Shown here piece after piece: positions 43,032 through 52,795 of a DNA stretch of 64,000 nt. The number at the start of each line of letters is the position of its first letter. Position 1 is the stretch's first letter. Origin of the DNA: Cherax quadricarinatus. Its lineage: Eukaryota > Arthropoda > Malacostraca > Decapoda > Parastacidae. A program made the translations under genes and the position numbers. The notes under the pieces are model-generated. The model was not told the DNA's origin. It searched no databases and saw only the letters and a list, made by a program, of their open reading frames with translations. The stretch is from assembly GCF_038502225.1 (NCBI RefSeq), contig NC_091374.1, forward strand, positions 7,843,151 through 7,907,150. Direction: 5' to 3'.

Positions 43032-45845
43032 ATGAGGAGCCAGTCTATCAGCATCCTGTCGGCCAACATTAGAGGTTTCATTACTAATGTTGGAGAGCTC
43101 ACACGTAGTTTTGTGAACACTCGACGTCCCGACATGATAGCTGTTGTTGAAACATTTCTGGATGACAGGACTCCAGAAAATTTTGAAAGAATTGCTGGCT
43201 ACACTTCATGGATGAGAAGAGACAGGCAAGGGCAAGGAGGAGGTGTTGCTGTGTGCTTCTCTAAAAGTGTTCATGCCCAGCACATTGATGTTGCCACCCC
43301 TACACATCTTGAAATGATGTTCTTCAAGCTCTGTATAAACACTAGTACCTCTGTACTAGCATGTGCAATGTACAGACCTCAGTGGCAACATGCAGACCCT
43401 ATCAACTTCCTAATGGAAAATATTGACTCCCTTCTGCTACAACACAACTGTCAACATATTATAATTGTTGGTGACCTCAACCAGCACCTTATACAGAGGG
43501 ACGTTGATGACCTTCTTGCAGTGTTTGACATGAGAAACTTTGTTGATTTCCCTACTCATATCTCTGGCTCCTCCCTTGACCCAGTAGTGAGTGATCTGGC
43601 AGAAGGCATAGTCACTTGTCAACCCCTCGGCTATGTTGGATCGTCTGACCACAAGGCTGTTTTTACGACACTTAAGATCCCAACAGAACGAGGTGAGGAG
43701 TCCACACGCACAACCTGGCTATGGGAAAGAGGTAATTGGCCAGCCCTTTGCTCTGAGCTCGCCACCACCGACTGGAATGCTCTTCTCCAAGGGGATGTTG
43801 ACAACCAAGTGAAAGCCTTCACTGGACACATCCTTAATCTACAACAAGAACACATTCCTCACCGGCAATATGTGACGAAGCCTACAGATCAGCCTTGGTT
43901 TGGCTTTCGTTGTAGAGAGGCTGCTACTGCTAAGTACAAAGCATGGCGAAGGTATAAGAGACATCCTACCACCTATAACAGGAACTTGCACATGCAAGCC
44001 TGTAGGCATATGGGTGATGTTCAAAAGTGGGCCATTGCTAAATGGGAGGTGGACACTAAAAGAAAGTTAGCATCAGGTAGGGTAGGCTCCAAAACCTGGT
44101 GGTCCCTGGTCAAGGACAGACAAGGTTATCTGCCTGATGAACTTATTCCACCTCTAAATCGACAGGATGGGACCACCTCTACTAGTAGTCAAGAGAAGGC
44201 AGACCTCTTTGCTGAACACTTTGCTACCAAAATGCAAGTTCCTGATCCAGCAAGGGACCCTCCTTGGCTAGCTGCAAGAACTGTGTCAAAACTGTCAGTG
44301 GTGACAATAAGGCAGGAGGAGGTGCATTTCCTACTTAAATCGCTTGACCAAGAAAAGGCTGTGGGCCTAGACAAGTTGAGCCCAAGATTGTTGAGATGTG
44401 CAGACCAGCTAGCAGCACCTCTAACTCGCATCTTTCAGCACTGCCTAGTACAGTGTAAATGGCCCTCTCTATGGAAAGAGGCGAATGTAGTCCCTGTTCA
44501 CAAAAAGAAGAGCAGAGCAGAAATCAGCAACTACAGACCAGTGTCACTCATGTCAATCACTGGTAAGATCCTTGAGACAATCTGAAGACAAATGACAAAG
44601 TTTTTTGACTACCACTCACTACTTTGTGATCGTCAATATTGCTTCAGGAAAGGTTACTCTGCTGCTGATCTGTTGTTAAACCTCTCCACTAAGTGGCACC
44701 AGTCACTGGATGAATCCAAAGTCAGCTGTGTGGTAGCACTGGACATTGCTGGCGCTTTCGACCGGGTGTGGCACCAAGGCCTCTTAGCAAAACTTCAAGC
44801 ACTGGGAATTGCAGGCTCTACGCTATGTCTCCTCAGTGATTACCTTCATGGTAGATCTCTAAGTGTAGTTCTCAATGGAACGGAATCAGCAAGACATCCT
44901 ATTGGGGCAAGTGTTCCACAAGGAAGCGTGCTGGGTCCATTGTTATGGAATGTCTACTTCAACGACCTTCTTCATCTCATCCCAGAATCACATGCATATG
45001 CAGACGACTGTACACTGACATTCACTTATCCAAGAGAAGAAATGCCAGCTGCTCTAAGCTACATCAATCACCAGCTGAGAGCTATATCAGCTTGGGGAAA
45101 TAGATCGCAAGTAACATTTGCACCTGAGAAAACGCAAATGATGATCGTCTCTAGGCACCATGATGGTAATGCTGGTGCAGTAGTAAGGATGAATGGGACG
45201 ATGTTGGCACCTGGAGAAGAAGTTGATATCCTTGGGGTGAAATTTGACTCCAAAGTAACCATGAAGAACCATGTTGTAAATCTTGCAAACAAGGCAGCCA
45301 GGAAGCTTACAGCACTTCGCCGTATCTCGCATCTGCTTGACAGTAGGGGTTGCAAGATCCTGTACGAGGCACAAGTACGCTCACACCTTGAGTATGCTCC
45401 ACTTTCTTGGTTTGCCTGCCCCCCCTCTCATCTGCGACTGCTTGACAGAGTAGAGAACAGAGCAAGACGTCTCATCTCTCGCCTGGACCCATCCTGGATA
45501 GATCTGTCATTTCAGCAGAGCCTTCAACATAGGAGGGATGTGGGTGGCCTTACTGTTATGTACAAGGCCAATATTGTCAAAATACCACACTTGGATCCAC
45601 TTCGAGGACAGCGTGAAACAAGCTTTTATGCCACAAGACGGGCAGAAAGCAGCAACTTCACTCTGGCTGTACCCTTCTCCAGAACATCACTCCATCTGAG
45701 ATCATACATACCCAGGATGACTCGAGTATGGAACACATTCGTACAGCATAATGATGTCAACGAGATAAAGTCAGTTGATCAAATGAAAATGCTGGCCCAC
45801 AGATGGCTCCAACTTCATCCTGTCCCGTACTTGTATGTTTCATAA
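43032..45845 (+). pseudogene. LINE-C ORF2: endonuclease and reverse transcriptase with one in-frame TGA
   Basis: I chose the ATG at 43032, which starts 10 bp after ORF1 and directly precedes ISILSANIRG (endonuclease N-terminal Asn block). Further endonuclease blocks: AVVETFL (catalytic Glu, about 43145), GGGVAVCF, VGDLNQHL (about 43470; Leu-Asn in place of Phe-Asn) and GSSDHKAV (about 43640). A linker leads to RT: NYRPVSLMSITGK (about 44530), then TGA at 44583-44585. In the same frame follow GYSAADLLLNLS, ALDIAGAFDRVWH (about 44738), [14 protein letters not shown] (about 44910), YADD (about 44997-45008) and the C-terminal domain ending WLQLHPVPYLYVS. The single stop fits a CGA-to-TGA transition. 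About 937 codons in all. With that codon sense it would be complete. Confidence 0.9.
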
Positions 45846-45994
45846 CAATAAAAATGCTTTCAAATGAGCTGATGTAGGTAACAGCTCTTAGCTTGCCAAT
45901 AAAGTTAGGAATCCTTAACCTGTAATATAGCTGTCAATAAAGCTAGGGATCCTTAACCTTGTCAAACCCTGTGTAAAAAAAAAAAAAAAAAAAA

Positions 45995-46128
45995 GAGAGA
46001 GAGAGAGAGGGAGAGAGAGAGAGGGAGGGAGAGAGAGAGAGAGGGAGGGAGAGGGAGAGAGAGAGGGGGAGAGAGAGGGAGGGAGAGGGAGAGAGAGAGG
46101 GAGGGAGAGAGAGAGGGAGGGAGAGAGG

Positions 46129-46162
<34 letters not shown>

Positions 46163-46165
46163 GAC
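45995..46165. repeat. (GA)n / GGGA block after LINE-C poly(A)
   Basis: GAGAGAGGGAGG-type purine repeat that begins directly at the poly(A) tail. Confidence 0.95.
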
Positions 46166-46230
46166 ACACACCCTTGTGACTCGACCCCTGCAACCACATA
46201 TAGGCGAGTGCGGGTACTCACACGCCCGCG
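46166..46230 (+). mobile_element. LINE-D 3'-end fragment
   Basis: ACTCGACCCCTGCAACCACA, ATAGGCGAGTGCGGGTACTC matches the last part of the LINE-D 3' UTR (56540-56586). Confidence 0.75.
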
Positions 46231-46502
46231 GAGGAAAGCTACATAGCTGGTAGAACTAAGAAAACAATCAGATAAATGACAAACATGGATAAAATAACAC
46301 AGATAACGAGTCTTTTGCTCAGTGTTTTGCTGTTTGCAGATTAGACTAAGAAACAGAACACGACAAAGAAGGACAACAATAACTACAACGGTTAAACAGG
46401 TCACTACACATTCACCCAGTCGCTGCAAATTTGAAAAAAACCGTTGATTTCTTGTATACTCTTTTAGGAAAATAACTGAATATACCCTATTTACGTTACG
46501 TC
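46231..46502. other. No gene seen
   Basis: Unique-looking sequence; nothing recognised. Confidence 0.5.
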
Positions 46503-46618
46503 ATAGTAGGTTAGGTTACGTTAGCGTAGGTTACATTACGTTAGGGTAGGTTACATTACGTTAGGGTAGGTTACATTACATTCGGGTAGGTTACGTTACG
46601 TTAGGGTAGGTTATGTTA
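46503..46618. repeat. 20-bp minisatellite containing TTAGGG/TTAGCG
   Basis: Five to six units of ACGTTAGGGTAGGTTACATT with variants (TTAGCG, TTCGGG). It resembles, but is not, the arthropod TTAGG telomere repeat. Confidence 0.85.
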
Positions 46619-46790
46619 CCTTAAGTTCCTCTCTGTAAACGACTTTTTTCTCCACTAATTTTCGTTAGGTTATATTACAGAATAATTAGCAACACAAGGA
46701 GATCCAGCAAACTCACTGCCATAAGCATGAATGGTATATAATACCGATAAGATAAAGAATTAGACATGTGAAATATCTGGGGTATCTTAA

Positions 46791-46959
46791 GGTTAGGTTA
46801 GGTAAGGTTCGTCAGGAAACAGGACAAATGTTTCCTGACGCGGGTCTTAGTCAGATGATGACCCGCCTTTGGAGCTTTTGGTCATCTGACCGAGGCCTTC
46901 CGCTGTCTTACCGGTCCACCCCTTTAAAAATTATGGTCATTTATAACCATTTAAGTATG
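46791..46959 (+). mobile_element. Family-M element with 12-bp target duplication
   Basis: 169 bp starting GGTTAGGTTAGGTAAGGTTC, with CAGGAAACAGGACAAATGTT, AGATGATGACCCGCC, AGCTTTTGGTCATCTGACCG and AGGCCTTCCGCTGTCTTACC. It ends near TTATAACCATTTAAGTATG. GGGGTATCTTAA occurs on both sides (46779-46790 and 46960-46971), which defines the insertion. No coding capacity. Confidence 0.88.
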
Positions 46960-46970
46960 GGGGTATCTTA

Positions 46971-47013
46971 ATTTGTAGACTTTTCGCCATCCAGTGACTA
47001 TCTGTACAAATTC
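46971..47013 (-). ncRNA. Degraded hammerhead-like motif
   Basis: Minus strand: helix I UUUGUA paired with UACAAA, core decayed to CAGAUAG, stem II region CACUGGAUGG, then CGAAAAGUC. Helix I pairing is kept while the core is lost. Confidence 0.4.
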
Positions 47014-47374
47014 GATGACGTAATGGGAAGACTGCAAAACTATATAAAAAAAAACGAGGTAATTAGTCCCTCAGCCTTGGAGCTGAAGAGTACCGTAATG
47101 TTAAAAGGTTAGACCCGTAACGACTACGGTACCCAGATGTTGCACATTTGTCTTATTCTTCATTTTAATTTTATCGTTGTATTGGTGTTGGGCGTATTAT
47201 GTTTTGTGACGTACTGATGCTTATAAAAGTGTTGGTTTTACACTCAAGCTTCATAACGACACTACAAAACTGACAAGTTGAATCCCAACTAATTTTGAAA
47301 CACTCCAAGACTGAGGGACTGATTATCTTGTCTTTTGTATACAGTTCTACAGTCTTCCCATTTTGTCCTCGAAT

Positions 47375-47424
47375 TTGTAATGATAAAGCCACTGGTTGGC
47401 GAAACGTCTACAAATAAAGATATC
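47375..47424 (+). ncRNA. Hammerhead-like motif, core substituted
   Basis: Plus strand: helix I UUGUA paired with UACAA, core AUGAUAA (C3 and G8 changed), an extra A, stem II GCCA-CUGGU-UGGC, GAAACGUC, then AAAUAAAGAUAU. Probably inactive, but it is the same architecture with a different, still complementary helix I. Confidence 0.5.
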
Positions 47425-47542
47425 CAGATGTTGTAGGTATGTTTAATTCTTAATCACTGAAATACACCGTCAAATAATCACGTTTTTCCTCCCGGGAGTC
47501 TTAGCTAAAGTGAAACAGAGTGCTGACGTTATTTAGGAGGAT

Positions 47543-49745
47543 GTGGTGACTGCTAAACAATCACAAGCATATGCAAGCCTAGACTATCTTGGAATGACAT
47601 TCAGTTTTAATATATCATGGAATTCCCCTAATAATGGCAATCAAGTCTCCCTCCCTGACTTTCACTTGGCTGATTTCATAGGACTGAAAAATTACTTAGG
47701 TGGGCTGAACTGGAATGACCTGACTAAGGGTCAGGTGGGTGGTGATGGTTGCCGATATGATGCTTTTCAGGGCATAGTTCTAGCTGCTCAGTCAAATTAT
47801 GTTCCAAATAGGGAAATCAGATCAAACAAAAATGATCCTAAATGGATGAACAATAGATTAAAATATCTGATTGGTCAAAAGAGAGGCATATATAGGCAAA
47901 TCAAAAGAGGAGAGGGGCAATTAAGAAATCGATATATTCAGTTAAAGAGAGAAATAAAAAAGGGAATTAGAAAAGCAAAAAGAGATTATGAGGTTAAAGT
48001 TGCAAGAAAATCGAAGACTAACCCAAAAGGATTCTTTCAGGTATACAGAAGTAAGATCAGGGACAAGATAGGCCCAATCAAAAGTTACTCGGGTCAGCTC
48101 ACTGACAGTGATAAGGAAATTTGAAGAATTTTTAACACATACTTTCTCTCAGTTTTTACACAGGAGGATACCAGCGATATTCCAGTAATGATAAATTATG
48201 TAGAACAGGACGATAATAAACTGTGCACGATTAGGGTCACAAGTGACATGGTCCTTAGGCAAATAGATAAATTAAAACCTAACAAATTCCCAGGCCCTGA
48301 TGAACTGTATGCAAGGGTTCTAAAGGAATGTAAAGAGGAGCTTAGCGCACCTTTGGCTAATCTTTTCAACATATCACTACAAACTGGCATGGTGCCAGAT
48401 AAGTGGAAAATGGCAAATGTGATACCTATTTTCAAAACAGGTGACAGGTCCTTAGCTTCGAACTATAGACCAATAAGCCTAACCTCCATAGTGGGAAAAT
48501 TTATGGAATCAATAATTGCCGAGGCAGTTCGTAGCCACCTTGAAAAGCATAAATTAATCAACGAATCTCAGCATGGTTTTACAAAGGGGCGTTCCTGCCT
48601 TACGAATATAATTAACTTTTTTCACTAAGGTATTTGAGGAGGTAGATCATGGTAATGAATATGATATTGTGTATATGGACTTCAGTAAGGCTTTTGACAG
48701 GGTCCCACATCAGAGACTATTGAGGAAAATTAAGGCACATGGAATAGGAGGAGAAATTTTTTCCTGGATAGAGGCATGGTTGACAAATAGGCAGCAGAGA
48801 GTTTGCATAAATGGGGAGAAATCAGAGTGGGGAAGCGTTACGAGCGGTGTTCCACAGGGGTCAGTGTTGGGCCCCCTGCTGTTCACAATCTACATAAACG
48901 ACATAGATGAGGGCATAAAGAGCGACATCGGCAAGTTTGCCGATGACACCAAAATAGGCCGTCGAATTCATTCTGACGAGGACATTAGAGCACTCCAGGA
49001 GGATTTGAATAGACTGATGCAGTGCTCGGAGAGGTGGCAGATGCAGTTTAATGTAGACAAATGCAAAGTTCTAAATGTTGGACAGGACAATAACCATGCC
49101 ACATATAAACTAAATAATGTAGATCTTAATATTACGGATTGCGAAAAAGATTTAGGAGTTCTCGTTAGCAGTAATCTGAAACCAAGACAACAGTGCATAA
49201 GTGTTCGCAATAAAGCTAATAGAATCCTTGGCTTCATATCAAGAAGCATAAATAATAGGAGTCCTCAGGTTGTTCTTCAACTCTATACATCCTTGGTTAG
49301 GCCTCATTTAGATTATGCTGTACAGTTTTGGTCACCGCATTACAGAATGGATATAAATTCTCTGGAAAATGTACAAAGGAGGATGACAAAGTTGATCCCA
49401 TGTATCAGAAACCTTCCCTATGAGGATAGACTAAGGGCCCTGAATCTGCACTCTCTAGAAAGACGTAGAATTAGGGGGGATATGATTGAGGTGTATAAAT
49501 GGAAGACAGGAATAAATAAAGGGGATGTAAATAGTGTGCTGAAAATATCCAGCCTAGACAGGACTCGCAGCAATGGTTTTAAGTTTGAAAAATTCAGATT
49601 CAGGAAGGATATAGGAAAGTACTGGTTTGGTAATAGAGTTGTGGATGAGTGGAACAAACTCCCGAGTACAGTTATAGAGGCCAGAACGTTGTGTAGCTTT
49701 AAAAATAGGTTGGATAAATACATGAGTGGATGTGGGTGGGTGTGA
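47543..49745 (+). pseudogene. LINE-F ORF2: endonuclease end and full reverse transcriptase, one stop and one frameshift
   Basis: It starts after the endonuclease GDFN block. The usual SDH block reads LDYLGMTF, so a catalytic His is lost. It continues with REIRSNKNDPKWMNN and FFQVYRSKIRDKIGP, then TGA at 48122-48124 in frame, then PNKFPGPDEL, NYRPISLTSIVGK (about 48460) and HGFTKGRSCLTN. A one-base gain in a T6 run near 48617-48622 shifts the frame. 48669-49745 gives [34 protein letters not shown] (about 48936-48947), [11 protein letters not shown], the C-terminal RNLPYEDRLRALNLHSLERRR and the ending YMSGCGWV. RT catalytic residues are intact. Confidence 0.92.
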
Positions 49746-49893
49746 GTTGGACCTGATAGCTTGTGCTACCAGGTCGGTTGCCGTGTTCCTCCCTTAAGTC
49801 AATGTGACCTGACCTGACTAGGTTGGGTGCATTGGCTTAAGCCGGTAGTAGACTTGGACCTGTTGATAAATTAGACACATGTGCAACTCTTGG

Positions 49894-49943
49894 GTATCTA
49901 TTGAGGAAACGTTTCGCCACACAGTGGCTTCATCAGTCCATAC
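49894..49943 (-). ncRNA. Hammerhead ribozyme motif, type I-like, core complete
   Basis: Minus strand in order: GUAU and GGA (helix I), CUGAUGA, an extra A, stem II GCCAC-UGU-GUGGC, GAA, AC-GU (minimal helix III), U at the cleavage position, UCC closing helix I, an internal loop, then AUAC pairing the outer GUAU. Every conserved core residue is present. The extra A between A9 and stem II is tolerated in a known viroid hammerhead. Helix III is only 2 bp with no loop, so activity may need a dimer or tandem RNA, as proposed for minimal type I hammerheads. Not tested. Confidence 0.72.
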
Positions 49944-50102
49944 GTAGGAGAAACTTGAAGAACAGGAGGAGAATGAAGTAATCAGTCCCTCAACCTTGAG
50001 TCGATGTGTTCAGTCCATTCAAGATTGATGGACTGAACACATCGACTCAAGGTTGAGGGACTGATTACCTCATTCTCCTCCTGTTCTTCAAGTTTCTCCT
50101 AC

Positions 50103-50154
50103 GTATGGACTGATGAAGCCACTGTGTGGCAAAACGTTTCCTCAATAAAGATAC
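50103..50154 (+). ncRNA. Hammerhead motif, right arm, one core change
   Basis: Same as the left-arm motif, but GAAA after stem II reads AAAA: G12 is changed to A, which should disable catalysis. Stem II (GCCAC-TGT-GTGGC) and helix I (GGA:UCC, GUAU:AUAC) are intact. Confidence 0.65.
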
Positions 50155-50477
50155 CCAAGAGTTGCACATGTGTCTAATTTATCAACATGTCGGTTCTCTG
50201 AACCATTCATCTACAAAGACTTGGACCTGCCTCGCATGGGCCAGTAGGCCTTCTGCAGTGTTCCTTCGTTCTTATGTTCTTATGTTTAAAACTAATAATC
50301 ACTCAGGATTCTATATACGACTTGCGTCAGACCCATAAGTGTCCCGAACCTGTCCCCACAAACACGTCAAACAACTAGTTTGTCTAAAGATTCACAAAAC
50401 TAGCCCTGGAATAGAGGGATAACTTACGGGACAAAGAAGTGAAACTAATCACCTTAGAGTATAGAAGGAAACATGAA

Positions 50478-50640
50478 CATTAAAATGGTATAAAATACCG
50501 ACAGATTGTTAGGTAAGACACATATGCAACAGTTAGGTATCTTTATTTCGAAACGTTTCGCCTACACAGTAGGCTTCTTCAGTCGAGTACAGAAAAGTTG
50601 ATAGAAGCAGAAGATACTTGAAAGAAACATGATAATGTAC
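50478..50640 (-). mobile_element. Single-ended hammerhead-type element
   Basis: It begins at ATGGTATAAAATACCGACAG (the terminal palindrome and ACCGAC module) and continues with AGACACATATGCAACAGTTA, GGTATCTTTATT, then the hammerhead motif. There is no inverted partner nearby, so it is a solo arm or an old element whose other half is lost. The right border is uncertain. Confidence 0.65.
50537..50590 (-). ncRNA. Hammerhead ribozyme motif, type I-like, core complete
   Basis: Minus strand: GUAC and UCGA (helix I), CUGAAGA, an extra A, stem II GCCUAC-UGU-GUAGGC (6 bp), GAA, AC-GU, U, UCGA closing helix I, then AAUAAAG and AUAC. All core residues are present. Helix I (UCGA:UCGA) and stem II (one extra pair) differ from 49894-49943 but remain complementary, which supports a selected or inherited fold rather than chance. 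Confidence 0.72.
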
Positions 50641-51579
50641 AACATACACAGAGAATTTGATAAAGCACACACACTTTGAGAATAGAAATACCAAAGGAGA
50701 GAGGATATATACAACATATTCGGGATTATAAAAGGAACAAGGAGAGACTGACAGGAAGGTATCAGTGAAAAGATTAAAGCTAAAGAGACAAGTGAGCCAC
50801 AGAAACTTTGGAAAACATTTCTTTAACTTCCGGATGATCAGGATGTGGAATGTTTTGGACGAGATAGTAGTGGAAGAAAACGAATTACCTGGAACACTTA
50901 CCTTGCTGTGTGAAGGAGGTAGCGAAGGAGGTGCCACGTACTAAGGCTAGTACGGAGGACACGCATCTGAGCACACAATTGATACTGTCCTGAGACGACC
51001 TCTTCACCCACGATCCGTTCTTGCTGCTGCCTCGAAACATGCCTCGTCACCAAACACTCAACCATCACCACAATATTCAACCACCACCACCGTGACTTTC
51101 TGCTACACACATCTCACCCACCAGATAAACACAATTCGTCACCTCTGGCGTTCACATCAACGATTTTATTATATAAAAAAATCGTACAGAAAACGCTAAG
51201 ATTGGATCAACACGTTAATTAGGTAAAACACCGTATTGCGCAGTGTTGTTTTGCGTTTTCTCACGAATTACATAGCACTTTCACTATTTTTTTCACTATT
51301 CAAGTAATGCTAGTTTAAGATGCTGTAAGAGAACCATTGATCGGGTTTCCGTATGAGTGAGATACAAACTGGTTTTCTTAGACCAATTAAGTACATACCT
51401 GAGGTTTGAGGGGAAAACTGGGCAACAGTACCCCTCGAATTGTGCATCAGTTCCACTCGAATTCCCTGCAATACTGCTTTCTGGCTTGCCTACTGTCACT
51501 ACTCAAATGCCTAGTATACTACCAGCCATGATAGTACCCTAGTGTTGCCACTAGCAGGACGGAGGTAAGGACCTACAGG
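50641..51579. other. No gene seen
   Basis: Unique-looking sequence. Frames such as 50533-50937 (minus) show no recognised domain. Confidence 0.5.
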
Positions 51580-51862
51580 ACTGAAGCAACACCCCCACCC
51601 ACTCGGCACCGAAGCAACCCCCAACCCACTCGGCACCGAAGCAACCCCCCACACACTCGGCACTGAAGCAACCACACACACACACACACACACACACACC
51701 CGGCACACTGAAGCAACTCGGCACCAACCACCACACACACACACACACTCGGCACTGAAGCACTGAAGCAACCACACACACACACCCGGCACTGAAGCAA
51801 CCACACACACACACACCCGGCACTGAAGCAACCCCACACACACACACCCGGCACTGAAGCAA

Positions 51863-51908
<46 letters not shown>

Positions 51909-52749
51909 AAGCAACCACACACACACACACACACACCCGGCAAAGCAACCACACACACACACCCACTCGGCACTGAAACAACACTCGGCACTGAAGCAAC
52001 CACACACACACACACCCTCCACTTTAGAAAACACACACACACACACACACACACCCTGCACTGAAACAACCACACACACACACACACACACACCCGGCAC
52101 TGAAGCAACCACACACACACACACCCTGCACTGAAGCAACCACACACACACACACACACACCCCGCACTGAAACAACCACACACACACACACACACACAC
52201 CCGGCACTGAAGCAACCACACACACACACACCCGGCACTGAAGCAACCACACACACACACACCCGGCACTGAAGCAACCACACACACACACACCCGGCAC
52301 TGAAGCAACCACACACACACACACGCACACACACACCCGGCACTGAAGCAACCCCACACACACACCCGGCACTGAAACAACCACACACACACACACACAC
52401 ACACACACCCGGCACTCGGCAGTGAAGCAACCCCCCACCCACTCGGCACTGAAGCAACCCCCCACCCACTCGGCACTGAAGCAACCCCCTAACCCATTCG
52501 GCACTGAAGCAACCCCCCCCACCCACTCGGCACTGAAGCAACCACACACACACACACACACACACTCGGCACTAAAGCAACCACAGACACACTCGGCACT
52601 GAAGCAACCACACACACACACGCACACTCGGCACTGAACCACACACACACACACACACACACCCGGCACTGAAACAACCACACACACACACACCCTGCAC
52701 TGAAGCAACCACACACACACACACACACACACACCCTGCACTGAAGCAA

Positions 52750-52792
<43 letters not shown>

Positions 52793-52795
52793 TAA
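51580..52795. repeat. Compound satellite: GGCACTGAAGCAACC plus (AC)n, block 1
   Basis: A conserved block of about 14 bases (GCACTGAAGCAACC, preceded by CTCG, CCCG or CCCT) alternates with (AC)n of variable length. Units run about 25-60 bp. Some units here carry CCCCCACCCACTCGG instead of (AC)n (51585-51650, 52430-52530). Minus-strand frames of hundreds of codons ([15 protein letters not shown]) are artefacts open in all three frames. Confidence 0.97.

Larger units (their letters stand above)
41031..45994 (+). mobile_element. LINE copy C, nearly full length, poly(A) tail
   Basis: Probable 5' UTR (about 41031-41599), ORF1 (41600-43021), ORF2 (43032-45845 with one stop) and a short 3' UTR with AATAAA signals at about 45845 and 45898. 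A perfect 20-base poly(A) at 45975-45994 is followed immediately by (GA)n. ORF1 and ORF2 are separated by 10 bp. It is the best-preserved LINE in the window, with a single inactivating change in ORF2. Confidence 0.92.
46735..47435. mobile_element. Hammerhead-type foldback element, older, split by a family-M insertion
   Basis: The left end has GGTATATAATACCGATAAG, then GACATGTG and GGGGTATCTTAA. An inverted hammerhead-like motif lies at 46971-47013 and shared interior sequence GAGGTAATTAGTCCCTCAGC at 47057. The right side returns ACTGAGGGACTGATTATCTTG (about 47311) and a plus-strand motif at 47375-47424 followed by AATAAAGATATCCAGATG. Arms are inverted but diverged. The middle (about 47110-47300) is unique here. 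The family-M element at 46791-46959 is inserted in the left arm. Confidence 0.75.
49863..50216. mobile_element. Palindromic hammerhead-bearing foldback element with 13-bp target duplication
   Basis: 354 bp. The left arm starts TTGATAAATTAGACACATGT; the right arm is its near-perfect complement (arms about 155 bp, centre near 50025). A 32-bp asymmetric tail follows (ATGTCGGTTCTCTGAACCAT and on). AGACTTGGACCTG is present at 49850-49862 and 50217-50229, and the flanking LINE-F 3' UTR is continuous once the insert is removed. Each arm carries a hammerhead motif, so a transcript of either strand contains one sense copy. No protein is encoded. The interior GTAATCAGTCCCTCAACC is shared with 23565-23880 and 46735-47435. 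Confidence 0.92.
47500..50284 (+). mobile_element. CR1-like LINE, copy F, 5'-truncated
   Basis: Same family as copy A. It begins within the endonuclease C terminus (about 47500-47540) and runs through a good RT to 49745. The 3' UTR ends GCCAGTAGGCCTTCTGCAGT, TTCTTATGTTCTTATG at about 50284. The 3' UTR is interrupted by a 354-bp foldback element (49863-50216) with a 13-bp duplication. It is younger than copy A (one stop, one frameshift). Confidence 0.92.
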
